A stretch of 64,000 bases of DNA from Klebsiella africana (GCF_020526085.1 NZ_CP084874.1:2356001-2420000), one strand, 5' to 3'; shown: positions 1 to 8,507, numbered from the stretch's first letter. Made by a program: numbers and translations. Notes: a model not told the origin generated them from the sequence alone.

Positions 1-315
1 CTGCCTTCCGGCTTCAATGAGATCATCAGTCTGGCCAAGGGAACGGCGATGGTGTACGTCCTGGCGATGCCGGAGCTGTTCTACACCATCCAGATGATCT
101 ACAACCGTACCCAGGAGGTGATCCCGCTGTTGATGGTCGGCGCCGCCTGGTATCTGGCGATCACCAGCGTCCTCTCCGCCATTCAGTATCTGGTGGAACG
201 CGCCCTGGCGCGCAGCGAGCGCCGCTCGGCGGTAAACAGCGCCCGCAGCAGTCGTCTGAATCAACCCGCACGTCAACCACAGCCGCAGGAGGCCGTTCAT
301 GCCCAGCTCTCATAA
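1..315 (+). CDS. Amino-acid ABC transporter permease, C-terminal part
   Basis: The gene is cut by the left edge of the window; about 104 C-terminal residues remain, read in frame from base 1. The visible part carries the end of a HisMQ-type inner-membrane permease domain: an amphipathic stretch beginning LPSGFNEIISLAKGTAMVYV, a last hydrophobic helix (about PLLMVGAAWYLAITSVLSAI) and a basic cytoplasmic tail. It should form the membrane channel of a polar amino-acid-type importer. Its stop overlaps the start of the ATPase gene by 17 bases, so the genes are translationally coupled. The substrate cannot be told from the sequence. Confidence 0.85.
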   Translation: MPSGFNEIISLAKGTAMVYVLAMPELFYTIQMIYNRTQEVIPLLMVGAAWYLAITSVLSAIQYLVERALARSERRSAVNSARSSRLNQPARQPQPQEAVHAQLS

Positions 316-1078
316 TGGCCATATCTCTATCACCGGGGTCAGCAAATACTATGGCCGCCACAAGGCGCTGGACGATGTGTCGCTGGAGATCCCCCCGGGC
401 ACGGTGACGGTGATCCTCGGCCCTTCCGGCTCGGGCAAGTCCACGCTGCTGCGCACTATCAATCACCTCGAACGTGTCGATGAGGGATTTATTCAGATTG
501 ACGGCGACTATATCGGTTATCGCCGCAAAGGCGACAAGCTGTATGAGATGAAAGAGAAGGAGATCCTCCGCCAACGGATCAACGTCGGCTACGTGTTCCA
601 GAACTTTAACCTGTTTCCGCACCTGACGGTGCTGGAGAACCTGATAGAAGCGCCGATCGCCCACAAGCAGGTCACGCGCAAAGAGGCCATTGCCCGTGCC
701 TGGGAACTGCTGGACGTCGTCGGACTGCGCAATAAAGCCGACGCCTGGTCGCGGCATCTCTCCGGCGGGCAGCAGCAGCGTATCGCCATTGCCCGGGCGC
801 TGGCGCTGGACCCGCGGGTGATCCTGTTTGATGAACCCACCTCGGCGCTGGATCCCGAGCTGGTGGGCGAGGTGCTGGATGTGATTAAAAAGCTGGCGCG
901 CTCCGGCACTACCCTGGTGGTGGTGACCCACGAGATTGGCTTTGCCCGCGAGGTGGCCGACCAGGTGGTGTTTATGGTCGACGGCAGGATCGTCGAGCAG
1001 GGCAGCAGCGACGAGGTGCTCAACCATCCGCAGCATCCGCGCACCCGACAGTTTTTATCCAGGGTGCTGCCGTCATGA
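299..1078 (+). CDS. Amino-acid ABC transporter ATP-binding protein
   Basis: This 259-residue protein is the ATPase of a polar amino-acid uptake system of the GlnQ/HisP type. It has Walker A (GPSGSGKST, about residues 41-49), the Q-loop (VFQNFNLFPH), the signature LSGGQQQR, Walker B (VILFDEPTSALDP) and the switch histidine (VVTHE). The length is typical for the family. It lies between the permease, which it overlaps, and the binding-protein gene, which starts inside its last codons (ATGA overlap), so the three genes form one operon. It energises import from the cytoplasmic face of the membrane. Confidence 0.93.
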   Translation: MPSSHNGHISITGVSKYYGRHKALDDVSLEIPPGTVTVILGPSGSGKSTLLRTINHLERVDEGFIQIDGDYIGYRRKGDKLYEMKEKEILRQRINVGYVFQNFNLFPHLTVLENLIEAPIAHKQVTRKEAIARAWELLDVVGLRNKADAWSRHLSGGQQQRIAIARALALDPRVILFDEPTSALDPELVGEVLDVIKKLARSGTTLVVVTHEIGFAREVADQVVFMVDGRIVEQGSSDEVLNHPQHPRTRQFLSRVLPS

Positions 1079-1968
1079 AAAGAGCGCTAATGACCCTTTT
1101 TCTCAGCGCGTTTGTCATGAGCGCTCACGCGGCGCTGGATCTGCGCGCCAATGAGCAGCCATTGCCGGTCACCCGTGACCCGCAGGCGATAGCGAAAATC
1201 CCGCCGGGCTATCGCTTCGTGGAGCCGGGGACGCTGACGGTGGCGATCTCGGCGCTCAATTCGCCGCCGCTGGCGCTGCTGGCCAGCGACAACCGCACGC
1301 GGATCGGCAGCGACCCGGATATAGCCCGCCTGCTGGCCGGAAGCCTTGGCCTGAAGCTCAGGCTGGTGCCCACCGCGTGGGAGGACTGGCCGCTGGGCAT
1401 CGCCTCCGGCCGCTACGATGTGGCGCTGATCAATATCGCGGTGACCGAGAAGCGCAAAGAGAAGTTCGATTTTGCCACTTACCGGGTGGACTCCCTGGCC
1501 TTTTCGGTGAAATCCACCAGCGACATCGCCGCGGTAAACGGACCCGCCGACCTCGCCGGGCGCAAAGTGATCGTCGGGTCCGGCACCAATCAGGAGCGGA
1601 TCCTGCTGGGCTGGAACGAGGACAACCGCGCCGCCGGACGGCCGCAGGCCCAGCCGGTCTACCTGACCGATGATGCCTCCGGCAACCTCTATATCCAGTC
1701 CGGGCGGGCGGATATCTTTTTCGGCCCGCAGTCGGTGGCAGCCTATAAAGCGGCGCTTAACGGCCAGACCCGGGTGGTGGGCCTGGGGCCGAAAAAAGCG
1801 TGGGTGGCGACAACCACCAAAAAAGGCAACGGTCTGGTCTATGCCCTGCAGGCGGCCCTCGACGGGGCGATTGCCCGCGGTGAATATCAGCAGGTGCTGG
1901 CGCGCTGGGGAGAACAGGGCGAAGCGGTGACGCAGTCGGTGGTTAACCCGCCGGGGATAACCTACTAA
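1075..1968 (+). CDS. Periplasmic substrate-binding protein, family 3
   Basis: The product has 297 residues with an N-terminal signal peptide (basic MKR, hydrophobic core, cleavage near SAHA-A). The mature part resembles SBP_bac_3 proteins: an early two-lobe strand (GTLTVAISALNSPPLALL), the GSDPDIARLLAGSLGLKL segment and the DVALINIAVTEKRKEKFDFA segment that follow the family pattern. It captures the substrate for the permease and ATPase upstream. It starts with an ATGA overlap on the ATPase stop. The ligand is unknown; charged amino acids or opine-like compounds are possible but unproven. Confidence 0.88.
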   Translation: MKRALMTLFLSAFVMSAHAALDLRANEQPLPVTRDPQAIAKIPPGYRFVEPGTLTVAISALNSPPLALLASDNRTRIGSDPDIARLLAGSLGLKLRLVPTAWEDWPLGIASGRYDVALINIAVTEKRKEKFDFATYRVDSLAFSVKSTSDIAAVNGPADLAGRKVIVGSGTNQERILLGWNEDNRAAGRPQAQPVYLTDDASGNLYIQSGRADIFFGPQSVAAYKAALNGQTRVVGLGPKKAWVATTTKKGNGLVYALQAALDGAIARGEYQQVLARWGEQGEAVTQSVVNPPGITY

Positions 1969-2007
1969 AAAACCGCTGTTTCGCCGGAGTACGACGCGAA
2001 ACAGCGG
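1966..2007 (-). terminator. Rho-independent terminator of the sugar-acid operon
   Basis: An 11-bp perfect stem (CCGCTGTTTCG at 1973-1983 with CGAAACAGCGG at 1997-2007) is followed on the minus strand by a run of T. It would end transcription of the minus-strand MFS/dehydratase operon and lies in the gap to the convergent ABC operon. Confidence 0.8.
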
Positions 2008-2033
2008 AGGCGAATGCTCGCCAGGGTCTTCAA

Positions 2034-3344
2034 TCAAACGGTGCGCGGAGTGAGCGTCAAGCGATCCAGAGGCCCAACGATAAACAGATAGGAGAACAGG
2101 CCCAGCACGCCCATGGAACCGACGTAGAGGATGGCGTAATCAAAGGAGTGGGTATTGGCGAGGATCACCCCGATGACCAGCGGGGTAATGATGCTAGCCA
2201 GGTTGCCACACATATTGAACACGCCGCCGGCAATACCGAGCATCTCTTTTGGCGAGGTGTCGCTCAGCACGCACCAGCCGAGGTTTCCGAAACCTTTGGC
2301 AAAGAACGCCAGGCTCATGGCGGCGATCACCACCACTTCCGAGGCGGTGTAGTTGGCGACGACAATGACGCAGGAGAGCAGCATGCCGCAGATCACCGGG
2401 AGCTTACGGGCGGTGGTCAGACTGTAGCCGCGTTTCAGCAGCCAGTCCGAAAATACGCCGCCCAGCAGGCCGCCGATAAAGCCGGCTATGGCCGGGATAC
2501 TGGCGACAAACCCGACCTTGAGGATTGACATGCCTTTGGCCTGGTAGAGGTAAGTCGGAAACCAGGTGAGGAAAAACCAGGTAATCGAAGTGACGCAAAA
2601 CTGGCCGATATATACCCCGATCATCATGCGATTGACGCAAACGCTTTTAATCTGCGCGAGAGTTAATTTTTGCGGTGTTTTTTGGCTACCTAATTCCGGT
2701 ACGCCGCCGCCTTCACGAATATAATCGAGCTCCTGTGGGTTAATTTTAGGATGATGTGCAGGATCTTTCACTTTTACCAGCCAGAATATCCCCAGCACCA
2801 CCCCGATAGCGCCAATATAATAAAAGACATAGTGCCAGCTTAAATTATGCAGAATGATGGTCATCAGCGGCGTAATAATGCCCAGCGAAATATACTGCGC
2901 GGCCTGATAGACCGAGGTGACAAATCCACGCTCTTTATTGGGAAACCACTGGACGCTCAGGCGACTGTTGGCCGGAAAGGCGGGCGCTTCAATGGCGCCC
3001 ATCATCAGACGCAGGATCACCAGCACCACCAGCGGACTGGCAAACAGATAAATAGTGCCCTGAAACATAGTGACGACCGACCAGCCAATCAGCGCGCAGC
3101 CGTAGACCAACCGCGAACCATATTTATCCAGCAGCCAGCCACCGGGGATTTGCATAATGACGTAGGAAATACCAAACACCGAAAAGGCCAGGCCCATTGC
3201 CTCTGGGTTAAAACCTAACTCTTTACTCATCATCGGCGCGACAACGGACAAGGTGGCCCGGTCAGCATAATTAAATACGGTCGCGAGAAATAAAAAAACT
3301 AATATACCGTAACGCACGTTGCTGCGTTTTAGTTGCTGTTGCAT
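2034..3344 (-). CDS. MFS transporter, glucarate/galactarate-type (anion:cation symporter family)
   Basis: This protein of about 436 residues has twelve predicted hydrophobic helices and the family start LFLATVFNYADRATLSVVAP followed by GGWLLDKYGSR. It resembles GudP/GarP/DgoT-type hexarate and hexonate symporters. I chose the ATG at 3344 because an AAGGAG lies 9 bases upstream; a longer reading from 3383 has no such site. It lies downstream of the dehydratase gene on the same strand with a REP pair between them, and probably imports the sugar acid that the dehydratase consumes. The exact substrate (galactarate, talarate or glucarate) is inferred from the neighbour. Confidence 0.85.
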   Translation of the reverse strand: MQQQLKRSNVRYGILVFLFLATVFNYADRATLSVVAPMMSKELGFNPEAMGLAFSVFGISYVIMQIPGGWLLDKYGSRLVYGCALIGWSVVTMFQGTIYLFASPLVVLVILRLMMGAIEAPAFPANSRLSVQWFPNKERGFVTSVYQAAQYISLGIITPLMTIILHNLSWHYVFYYIGAIGVVLGIFWLVKVKDPAHHPKINPQELDYIREGGGVPELGSQKTPQKLTLAQIKSVCVNRMMIGVYIGQFCVTSITWFFLTWFPTYLYQAKGMSILKVGFVASIPAIAGFIGGLLGGVFSDWLLKRGYSLTTARKLPVICGMLLSCVIVVANYTASEVVVIAAMSLAFFAKGFGNLGWCVLSDTSPKEMLGIAGGVFNMCGNLASIITPLVIGVILANTHSFDYAILYVGSMGVLGLFSYLFIVGPLDRLTLTPRTV

Positions 3345-3452
3345 GTTATTCAACTCCTTTGCAGGGTTGTGAAGACACATCATCCTCCATGCCAGCCTTG
3401 ATGCTGGCTGCAGGATTTCGTGTATTGCGAGTACAGCGGGTCAGAGGTTTAT

Positions 3453-3540
3453 CCCCGGTGGCGTTGCGCTTACCGGGGCTACGGTTCCTCAGTGGTCTGC
3501 GGATCCGTAGCCCGGATAAGGCGTTGGCGTCATTATCCTG
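3453..3540. repeat. REP pair (BIME) between dehydratase and transporter genes
   Basis: Two inverted REP-type units are visible: CCCGGTGGCGTTGCGCTTACCGGGGCTACG-like sequence at 3453-3482 and its inverted partner, starting CGTAGCCCGGATAAGGCG, at 3506-3540. Such elements are typical of enteric intercistronic gaps and often stabilise upstream mRNA. Confidence 0.75.
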
Positions 3541-3549
3541 GGAACGTGA

Positions 3550-4746
3550 TTACGGGCGTTTTCCAAACTCGCAGCTTTGCTGGGTCCAGCGGCGGGCCTG
3601 CTCGCTGAGGGTGAAGCCCAGACCATGGCGTTCGGAAATCCACATCCGCCCATCGCGCAGTTCTAATTGTTCATTGAACAGTGGATTCAGCCACTCGAAA
3701 TGCTCCAGCCATGGCTCCAGCGGGTAGGCGGCGGCGAGATGCAGGTGTACTTCCATTGCAAAGTGCGGGGCCAGCTTGCGACCGTGCTTCGCGGCCAGAT
3801 CCATTATTTTCAGGAACGGGGAGATCCCGCCGACGCGCGGGGCGTCCGGTTGCACAAAGTCGCTGGCGTTGCCGAGGATCAATTGCTCATGTTCGCGGAA
3901 GCTGGTCAGCATCTCGCCGGTGGCAATCGGCGTATCCAGCGCGGCGGCCAGCTGCGCGTGTCCTTCAACGTCATAAGCATCCAGCGGCTCCTCAATCCAG
4001 ATCAGATTGAACGGCTCCATTTTGCGCCCCATGCGGATGGCGGTTTCGCGATCCCACTGCTGGTTGGCATCGACCATCAGCGGGAAGTCATCGCCCAGCA
4101 CTTCACGCACCGCCGTCAGACGACGGATATCCTCGGCAGTATTAGGCTGACCGACTTTTAGTTTAATCCCGCCGATGCCGTTTTCACGGGAGATAGCCAC
4201 GTTTTTCAACACCTGATCCAGGGGGGTATGCAGGAAGCCGCCGGAAGTGTTGTAGCACTGCACGGAATCGCGATGTGAACCCAGCAGTTTCGCCAGCGGT
4301 AGACCGGCGCGTTTGGCTTTCATATCCCACAGGGCAATATCGATAGGGGAGATAGCTTGTACCGCCATTCCGCTCCGGCCGACGGAAGCCCCAGCCCACA
4401 GCAGTTTGGTGTAGATCTTGTCGATGTCGTTCGGATCTTCGCCAAGCAGATTATCGGCTATCTCTTTGGCGTGAGCGTAAATGCCCTGGCCGCCCGCACG
4501 TTTCGAGTAGCTAAAGCCGACGCCGGTGAATCCATCCCGGGAGTGAATTTCCGCGATGATAATCGCCACTTCGGTCAGCGGTTTTTGGCGACCGGTCAGC
4601 ACTTTGGCATCGCTGACGGGGGTGGCCAGCGGCAGAAAAGCCAGCGACAGTTTAACGTGGTCAATGCGGTCGCCGGTTTCTGCGGCGGTTTTGACGCCGA
4701 AAGCTTTGGCGTAGGTTACGGACTCGGAATTGGCGCTTGAGGTCAT
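3550..4746 (-). CDS. L-talarate/galactarate dehydratase (enolase superfamily)
   Basis: This 398-residue protein belongs to the mandelate-racemase subgroup of the enolase superfamily. Residues fall where the characterised Salmonella TalrD/GalrD enzyme has them: the base pair K195 and K197 (GIKLKVGQ), Mg ligands D226, E252 and E278, and the catalytic H328 (APHFAMEVH). The length is the same as the Salmonella enzyme. It should dehydrate galactarate and epimerise or dehydrate L-talarate to a 5-keto-4-deoxy sugar acid in the cytoplasm. It is the first gene of an operon with the MFS transporter and is divergent from the LacI-type regulator. A palindromic operator lies 23-40 bases before its start. 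The residue matches are seen; substrate specificity is inferred. Confidence 0.9.
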   Translation of the reverse strand: MTSSANSESVTYAKAFGVKTAAETGDRIDHVKLSLAFLPLATPVSDAKVLTGRQKPLTEVAIIIAEIHSRDGFTGVGFSYSKRAGGQGIYAHAKEIADNLLGEDPNDIDKIYTKLLWAGASVGRSGMAVQAISPIDIALWDMKAKRAGLPLAKLLGSHRDSVQCYNTSGGFLHTPLDQVLKNVAISRENGIGGIKLKVGQPNTAEDIRRLTAVREVLGDDFPLMVDANQQWDRETAIRMGRKMEPFNLIWIEEPLDAYDVEGHAQLAAALDTPIATGEMLTSFREHEQLILGNASDFVQPDAPRVGGISPFLKIMDLAAKHGRKLAPHFAMEVHLHLAAAYPLEPWLEHFEWLNPLFNEQLELRDGRMWISERHGLGFTLSEQARRWTQQSCEFGKRP

Positions 4747-4769
4747 AGTGGTGTCCTTTTTGATAATAA

Positions 4770-4787
4770 AATGATTGCGCTATCATT
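4770..4787. promoter_or_regulatory. Operator palindrome 1 (LacI/GntR type)
   Basis: The 18-mer AATGATTGCGCTATCATT is an inverted repeat with a central CG, matching at 16 of 18 positions, the architecture of LacI/GalR-family operators. It lies 23-40 bases upstream of the dehydratase start, where binding would block transcription or elongation. Confidence 0.65.
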
Positions 4788-4922
4788 TGTAATGGTGAAA
4801 TGCTTTTGTCGCTACGCTAGTGGTTTTAATTTGTACAAACGATCACAATTAGCCGTTATAAAGGCGAAAACTTTGCCGTGCAGGTCACAATCCAAAACAG
4901 TTTGTGAAATGTGACAAGTTAA

Positions 4923-4940
4923 AATGATAGCGATAACATT
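4923..4940. promoter_or_regulatory. Operator palindrome 2 (LacI/GntR type)
   Basis: The 18-mer AATGATAGCGATAACATT is closely related to operator 1 (the same AATGAT half-site and central GCG) and lies 110 bases upstream of the LacI-type regulator gene. The two sites are 153 bp apart, which would allow repression by looping. Confidence 0.65.
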
Positions 4941-5050
4941 TTGAGTTGCAGGTCATTGATTCTGTTAGGGGAGAAGCGGCGGGCGCTGGCAATTGCGTGG
5001 GGCATCATCAATAATGCCCACAGGAAACGACTTAACACAGGGGCTTAGCC

Positions 5051-6055
5051 GTGAAAAGCAAAAAACCGACGCGGGCGCCGACGCTGGAGGATGTGGCTCG
5101 CAGCGCCGGGTTGTCGCCGATGACGGTCAGTCGGGCGTTGAATGCGCCCCAGCTGGTCAGGCCAAAAACGGTAGAGAAAGTGATGCAGGCGGTGCAAGCG
5201 ACGGGCTATATCCCCAATGCGCTGGCCGGCGGACTTGCCTCCAGGCGCAGCAAGCTGGTGGCGGTCGTGGTGCCGCAGATCAACAACAATATGTTTGTCG
5301 ATACTATCCAGGCGCTAAGCGATACTCTGGCGGCGCGCGGCTACCATATGCTGCTGTGCGTAGCAGGCTATGACCGACAGACCGAAGCCGAGCTGGTCTC
5401 CACCTTACTGTCAAGGCGCCCCGATGGCGTGGTGTTAACCGGCATCCAGCATGCGCCGCTGTTAAAGAAAACGATTCTTAACGCCGCCACGCCGGTGGTG
5501 GAAATCTGGGATCTCACCCCGACGCCGCTGGATATGCTGGTCGGTTTTTCCCATGAAAAAGTTGGCGAAACCATTGGCGAGTATGTGCTGGAGAAAGGCT
5601 ATCGGCGTCCGGGTCTGCTGTGGGCGGGCGATGCGCGCGCGATGTTGCGTAAGCAGGGGCTCTGTGCCCGACTGGCTAAAAAAGGGCTGGACCATGCGCC
5701 TCAGGTTGAAGTGCCGCTTCCGGCGTCGCTGGCGCTGGGACGAAGCGGTATGGCTGAGCTGCTGGCCGCCGGCGAGTTTGATGTGATCATCTGCAGCTCA
5801 GATACCCTCGCCCAGGGGGCGATTATGGAAGCCGAAAGCCGGGGGCTACGCGTACCGCAGGATCTGGCGGTGATCGGTTTTGGCGATCTGGATTTCGCCG
5901 CCAGCAATCGTCCGGCCATCACTACCGTCAGCGTCGACCGCCATGCCATCGGCGAACGGGCCGCTACGTTGCTGGCCGACCGTATCGAAGGGGGAGAAGA
6001 AAGCGGGGTGATTATAGATATCGGCTTTCAGCTGGTGGCGCGGGAATCGGCGTAG
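5051..6055 (+). CDS. LacI-family transcriptional regulator of the sugar-acid operon
   Basis: The 334-residue product has a GntR-like LacI architecture: an N-terminal helix-turn-helix (TLEDVARSAGLSPMTVSRALN, about residues 11-30), a hinge helix (NALAGGLASRRS) and a periplasmic-binding-protein-like sensor domain with the RPDGVVLTG and DLAVIGFGD segments. The start is GTG at 5051, with an AGGGG upstream. It is divergent from the dehydratase/transporter operon, and two matching palindromes lie in the shared 304-bp gap, so it very likely represses that operon and itself. The inducer is probably a sugar acid. Confidence 0.9.
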   Translation: MKSKKPTRAPTLEDVARSAGLSPMTVSRALNAPQLVRPKTVEKVMQAVQATGYIPNALAGGLASRRSKLVAVVVPQINNNMFVDTIQALSDTLAARGYHMLLCVAGYDRQTEAELVSTLLSRRPDGVVLTGIQHAPLLKKTILNAATPVVEIWDLTPTPLDMLVGFSHEKVGETIGEYVLEKGYRRPGLLWAGDARAMLRKQGLCARLAKKGLDHAPQVEVPLPASLALGRSGMAELLAAGEFDVIICSSDTLAQGAIMEAESRGLRVPQDLAVIGFGDLDFAASNRPAITTVSVDRHAIGERAATLLADRIEGGEESGVIIDIGFQLVARESA

Positions 6056-6138
6056 GCCTGCTTTTTCAGGGTGCGGTATGCCGGGTGGGTGAGCGGCGGT
6101 TTTCTGCCTACACTTAGGCTTTACCCTGGAGGCAGACC

Positions 6139-6756
6139 ATGATAACCGTTTATGGCGTGCCGGGATGGGGCTCGACGATTAGCGAGCTGATGCTCTCCCT
6201 GGCCGATATTCCCTACGAGGTGGTTGATGTGGAGGGCTTTGACCAGCCCGGCCCGACGCGCGAGCGTCTGCGGCAGATTAACCCACTGTGCCAGGTGCCC
6301 ACCCTGCAGCTGGCCGACGGCAGCATCATGACCGAAAGCGCCGCTATCGCGCTGATGATCCTCGACCAGCGTCCCGATCTGGCCCCCGCGCCGGGGACGC
6401 CGCAGCGTCCGCAGTTTCAGCGTCTGCTGATCTGGCTGGTGGCCAACGTCTATCCCACCTTTACCTATGCTGATTACCCGGAACGCTGGGCGCCCGCCGC
6501 GGCGGAGCAGCTGGTGGAGAATTGTCGCCAGTACCGGAAAAATCTCTATCTCTGGTTCGAACAGCAGCTGGCCGCCGGGCCGTGGGCGCTGGGCGCGTCG
6601 ATCACCCTCCTGGATTGTTATATCGCGGCGATGTACCGCTGGGGGCCGCGGCAGGCGTGGTTTGACGACCACACGCCAAAATTCGCCGCCGTCGCCCGGG
6701 CGGTCTGTCAGCGACCGGAGCTGGCCGCGGCGCTGCGCCGTAACAAGCTGATTTAA
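6139..6756 (+). CDS. Glutathione S-transferase family protein
   Basis: This 205-residue cytosolic GST-fold protein has an N-terminal thioredoxin-like domain (MITVYGVPGWGSTISELML), the conserved cis-proline VPTL segment and the TESAAIALMIL glutathione-binding segment, then an alpha-helical C-terminal domain with the family ITLLDCYIAAMYRWGP motif. A GGAG precedes the ATG. It probably conjugates glutathione to electrophiles or reduces disulfides. It does not match a named E. coli GST closely enough for a symbol. It stands alone on the plus strand, upstream of the tautomerase gene. Confidence 0.85.
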   Translation: MITVYGVPGWGSTISELMLSLADIPYEVVDVEGFDQPGPTRERLRQINPLCQVPTLQLADGSIMTESAAIALMILDQRPDLAPAPGTPQRPQFQRLLIWLVANVYPTFTYADYPERWAPAAAEQLVENCRQYRKNLYLWFEQQLAAGPWALGASITLLDCYIAAMYRWGPRQAWFDDHTPKFAAVARAVCQRPELAAALRRNKLI

Positions 6757-6826
6757 CGCACGCGATGCCAACCATAACGGCCATTCTGTGGTAGCGTTAT
6801 GGCTCTGACCACAAGGAGTTTTTGTT

Positions 6827-7054
6827 ATGCCGCATGTTGATATTAAATGCTTTCCCCGTGAGTTGACTGACGAACAGAAAACCGCGCTGGCCGCCGACAT
6901 CACTGACGTACTGATCCGCCATCTGAACAGCAAAGAGAGCGCCGTCAGCGTCGCGCTCACTCAGGTTGAGCCGGAGGCGTGGCAGGCGGTGTGGGACAGT
7001 GAGATCGCCCCGCAGATGGCGCAGTTGATTAAGCAGCCGGGTTATAGCATGTAA
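6827..7054 (+). CDS. pptA: 4-oxalocrotonate tautomerase family protein PptA
   Basis: This 75-residue member of the tautomerase superfamily has the N-terminal catalytic proline ([10 protein letters not shown]) and follows the PptA/YdcE pattern, including the [20 protein letters not shown] region. PptA forms a homodimer that tautomerises phenylenolpyruvate-like substrates; its natural substrate is not known. An AAGGAG lies upstream of the ATG. The close spacing after the GST gene (70 bases) allows, but does not prove, cotranscription. Confidence 0.85.
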   Translation: MPHVDIKCFPRELTDEQKTALAADITDVLIRHLNSKESAVSVALTQVEPEAWQAVWDSEIAPQMAQLIKQPGYSM

Positions 7055-7176
7055 CCCGACACCCGGAGGCGATGCTGCGCATTTGTCCAACGGCAAGGGG
7101 CTTTGCGCCGCCTCCGGCAGGTGTTTCTTTGGCGAAGTGCTGATTGATGAATTTTGTTATGGGTGAATTTTTTAAA

Positions 7177-7220
7177 ATGTACCGGGTACATAAACTCCTT
7201 GATTAGTGTACCCGGTACAT
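7177..7220. promoter_or_regulatory. Paired operator palindromes of the toxin-antitoxin module
   Basis: Two related palindromes, ATGTACCGGGTACAT (7177-7191) and GTGTACCCGGTACAT (7206-7220), have centres 29 bp apart. They lie 40-84 bases before the toxin start, the usual place for autoregulation by a helix-turn-helix antitoxin and its toxin complex. Confidence 0.7.
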
Positions 7221-7260
7221 GTATGTTATTTGGTAAGTCGTCAGGACATCAGGGAATGAG

Positions 7261-7578
7261 ATGTTGACTTTTATTGAACTACAAGGTTTCAGTAAGCGAC
7301 GCCAGGTGCTGTTGCAGGATGATGAATTTCGGGCCTTTCAGGAAATCCTTATAAACGATCCCGAGGCTGGGGACACAATTTCGGGAACCGGTGGTTTTCG
7401 TAAAATTCGCTGGAGTCGTCCCGGGATGGGGAAGCGCGGCGGTGTACGAGTGATTTACTATAATGTAACGAAAAAGGGAAGAATTTACCTGGCGCCCATC
7501 TATCCTAAAAATGAACAGGATGAGTTAAATCAGGAGCAAAAAAAGATGTTGAGACAAGTGGCTGATTTAATAAACTAG
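7261..7578 (+). CDS. RelE/HigB-type toxin of a type II TA module
   Basis: The 105-residue protein fits the RelE/ParE superfamily group paired with NadS antitoxins. It shows IELQGFSKRR near the start, a central GTGGFRKIRWSRPGMGKRGG stretch and the diagnostic GVRVIYYNVTKKGRIYLAPIYPKNEQDELN core. Such toxins cleave mRNA in the ribosomal A site. The toxin gene comes first and the antitoxin second, the HigBA/NadS order. Base composition is more AT-rich than the flanking genes, suggesting acquisition by transfer. Confidence 0.85.
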   Translation: MLTFIELQGFSKRRQVLLQDDEFRAFQEILINDPEAGDTISGTGGFRKIRWSRPGMGKRGGVRVIYYNVTKKGRIYLAPIYPKNEQDELNQEQKKMLRQVADLIN

Positions 7579-7653
7579 CATATAAACATAAAGTAAGGCT
7601 GAGCTATTAATGATGGAAAAGTCGATAGCGCCAGAGAGCCAACTGAGGTGTAT

Positions 7654-7950
7654 ATGAAAGACGAATTGTTTGCCGATCTGCTGGCGAGTGCAGAAGAAAT
7701 GGTCAGGATCGAGAAAGGTGAACAAATGCCGAAGGAGCAGCACGTTCATACCTTCAGCGAAATTGACGTGAAAGCGATACGTGAAGCCACAGGTTTAAAA
7801 CAGCAGGACTTTGCAGCGGCCGTTGGCGTTAGCTACGAGTTGGTTAAAAGCTGGGAAACGAAACGACGTCACCCAACCGGTGCAGCCAGAAAGCTGCTTT
7901 TATTGCTTCAGGGTAATCCATTGATTATCAACTTGTTGAAGGTTGTTTGA
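7654..7950 (+). CDS. NadS/HigA-type helix-turn-helix antitoxin
   Basis: This protein of about 98 residues has a C-terminal XRE-type helix-turn-helix (REATGLKQQDFAAAVGVSYELVKSWE, about residues 46-71), followed by KRRHPTGAARKLLLLL as in NadS antitoxins. The ATG at 7654 is preferred over an in-frame GTG at 7648 because the GAGG lies at the correct distance. It should neutralise the upstream toxin and bind the paired GTACCSGGTAC palindromes. The two genes are 75 bases apart. Both genes look intact. Confidence 0.87.
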   Translation: MKDELFADLLASAEEMVRIEKGEQMPKEQHVHTFSEIDVKAIREATGLKQQDFAAAVGVSYELVKSWETKRRHPTGAARKLLLLLQGNPLIINLLKVV

Positions 7951-8028
7951 AAGGTTATTCTTCGCAAGGAAAATGGCAGAGTTTGCCCTCTTTCGTAACC
8001 GGGGCCTTTAAAAAGGAGTGCATTACGT

Positions 8029-8475
8029 ATGGAAACCAATGATTCTATTTTGGAAGAAATCAATAAATACAGCGCTCATATTGATAGGTTTAGAGCGCGA
8101 GCAAACACTCATGGTATCTGGTTGTTTATTGCTACCCTTGGATGCTGGGGGGTAACTGAACCCAGTATTCGGATATTAGCATTCGTTATGCTTTTCTTTA
8201 TTTTTTTGTTTCTACAACACGGTAGCTTTCCAGGTGAAAAGCGAACGTTTAAAAAGATTCACGATGATATAAAAAATAAAATAGTTGATAATTTAACACC
8301 AGAACAACAGCAAGAAAGGTTTCACGATCTTCTCATCGTTGAGAAAAAACGAAAGTCACTTGTTGGAATTATAAAAACAACCTTTATCTTTTTAGCCTGT
8401 TATGGTTTTTATTTTATGAGTTTATATTACTTCATACAGCACTGGCATAGTGACAAATTAACAGCGTGTATTTAA
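8029..8475 (+). CDS. Hypothetical inner-membrane protein
   Basis: The 148-residue product is not recognised. It starts with a polar, probably coiled segment (about 1-30), followed by two close hydrophobic helices (about 30-46 and 48-65), a charged central cytoplasmic region with lysine-rich helices, and a third helix (about 113-136). An AAGGAG precedes the ATG at 8029. The gene is clearly AT-rich compared with its surroundings and directly follows the toxin-antitoxin pair, so it is probably part of the same acquired patch. No function can be assigned. Confidence 0.7.
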   Translation: METNDSILEEINKYSAHIDRFRARANTHGIWLFIATLGCWGVTEPSIRILAFVMLFFIFLFLQHGSFPGEKRTFKKIHDDIKNKIVDNLTPEQQQERFHDLLIVEKKRKSLVGIIKTTFIFLACYGFYFMSLYYFIQHWHSDKLTACI

Positions 8476-8480
8476 ATCAA

Positions 8481-8507
8481 CCCGTCCTGGCATTTGAGCC
8501 GGACGGG
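8481..8507. terminator. Hairpin between convergent genes
   Basis: CCCGTCC at 8481-8487 pairs with GGACGGG at 8501-8507, and an inner GGC/GCC pair extends the stem. It lies between the converging membrane-protein and porin genes and could act for either strand. Confidence 0.6.

Noticed and set aside
161..1036. Long minus-strand open frame of 291 codons opposite the ABC ATPase gene
   Set aside because: It is a high-GC shadow of the plus-strand gene: the plus frame has full ABC ATPase motifs, and the minus frame has no recognisable domain or ribosome-binding site.
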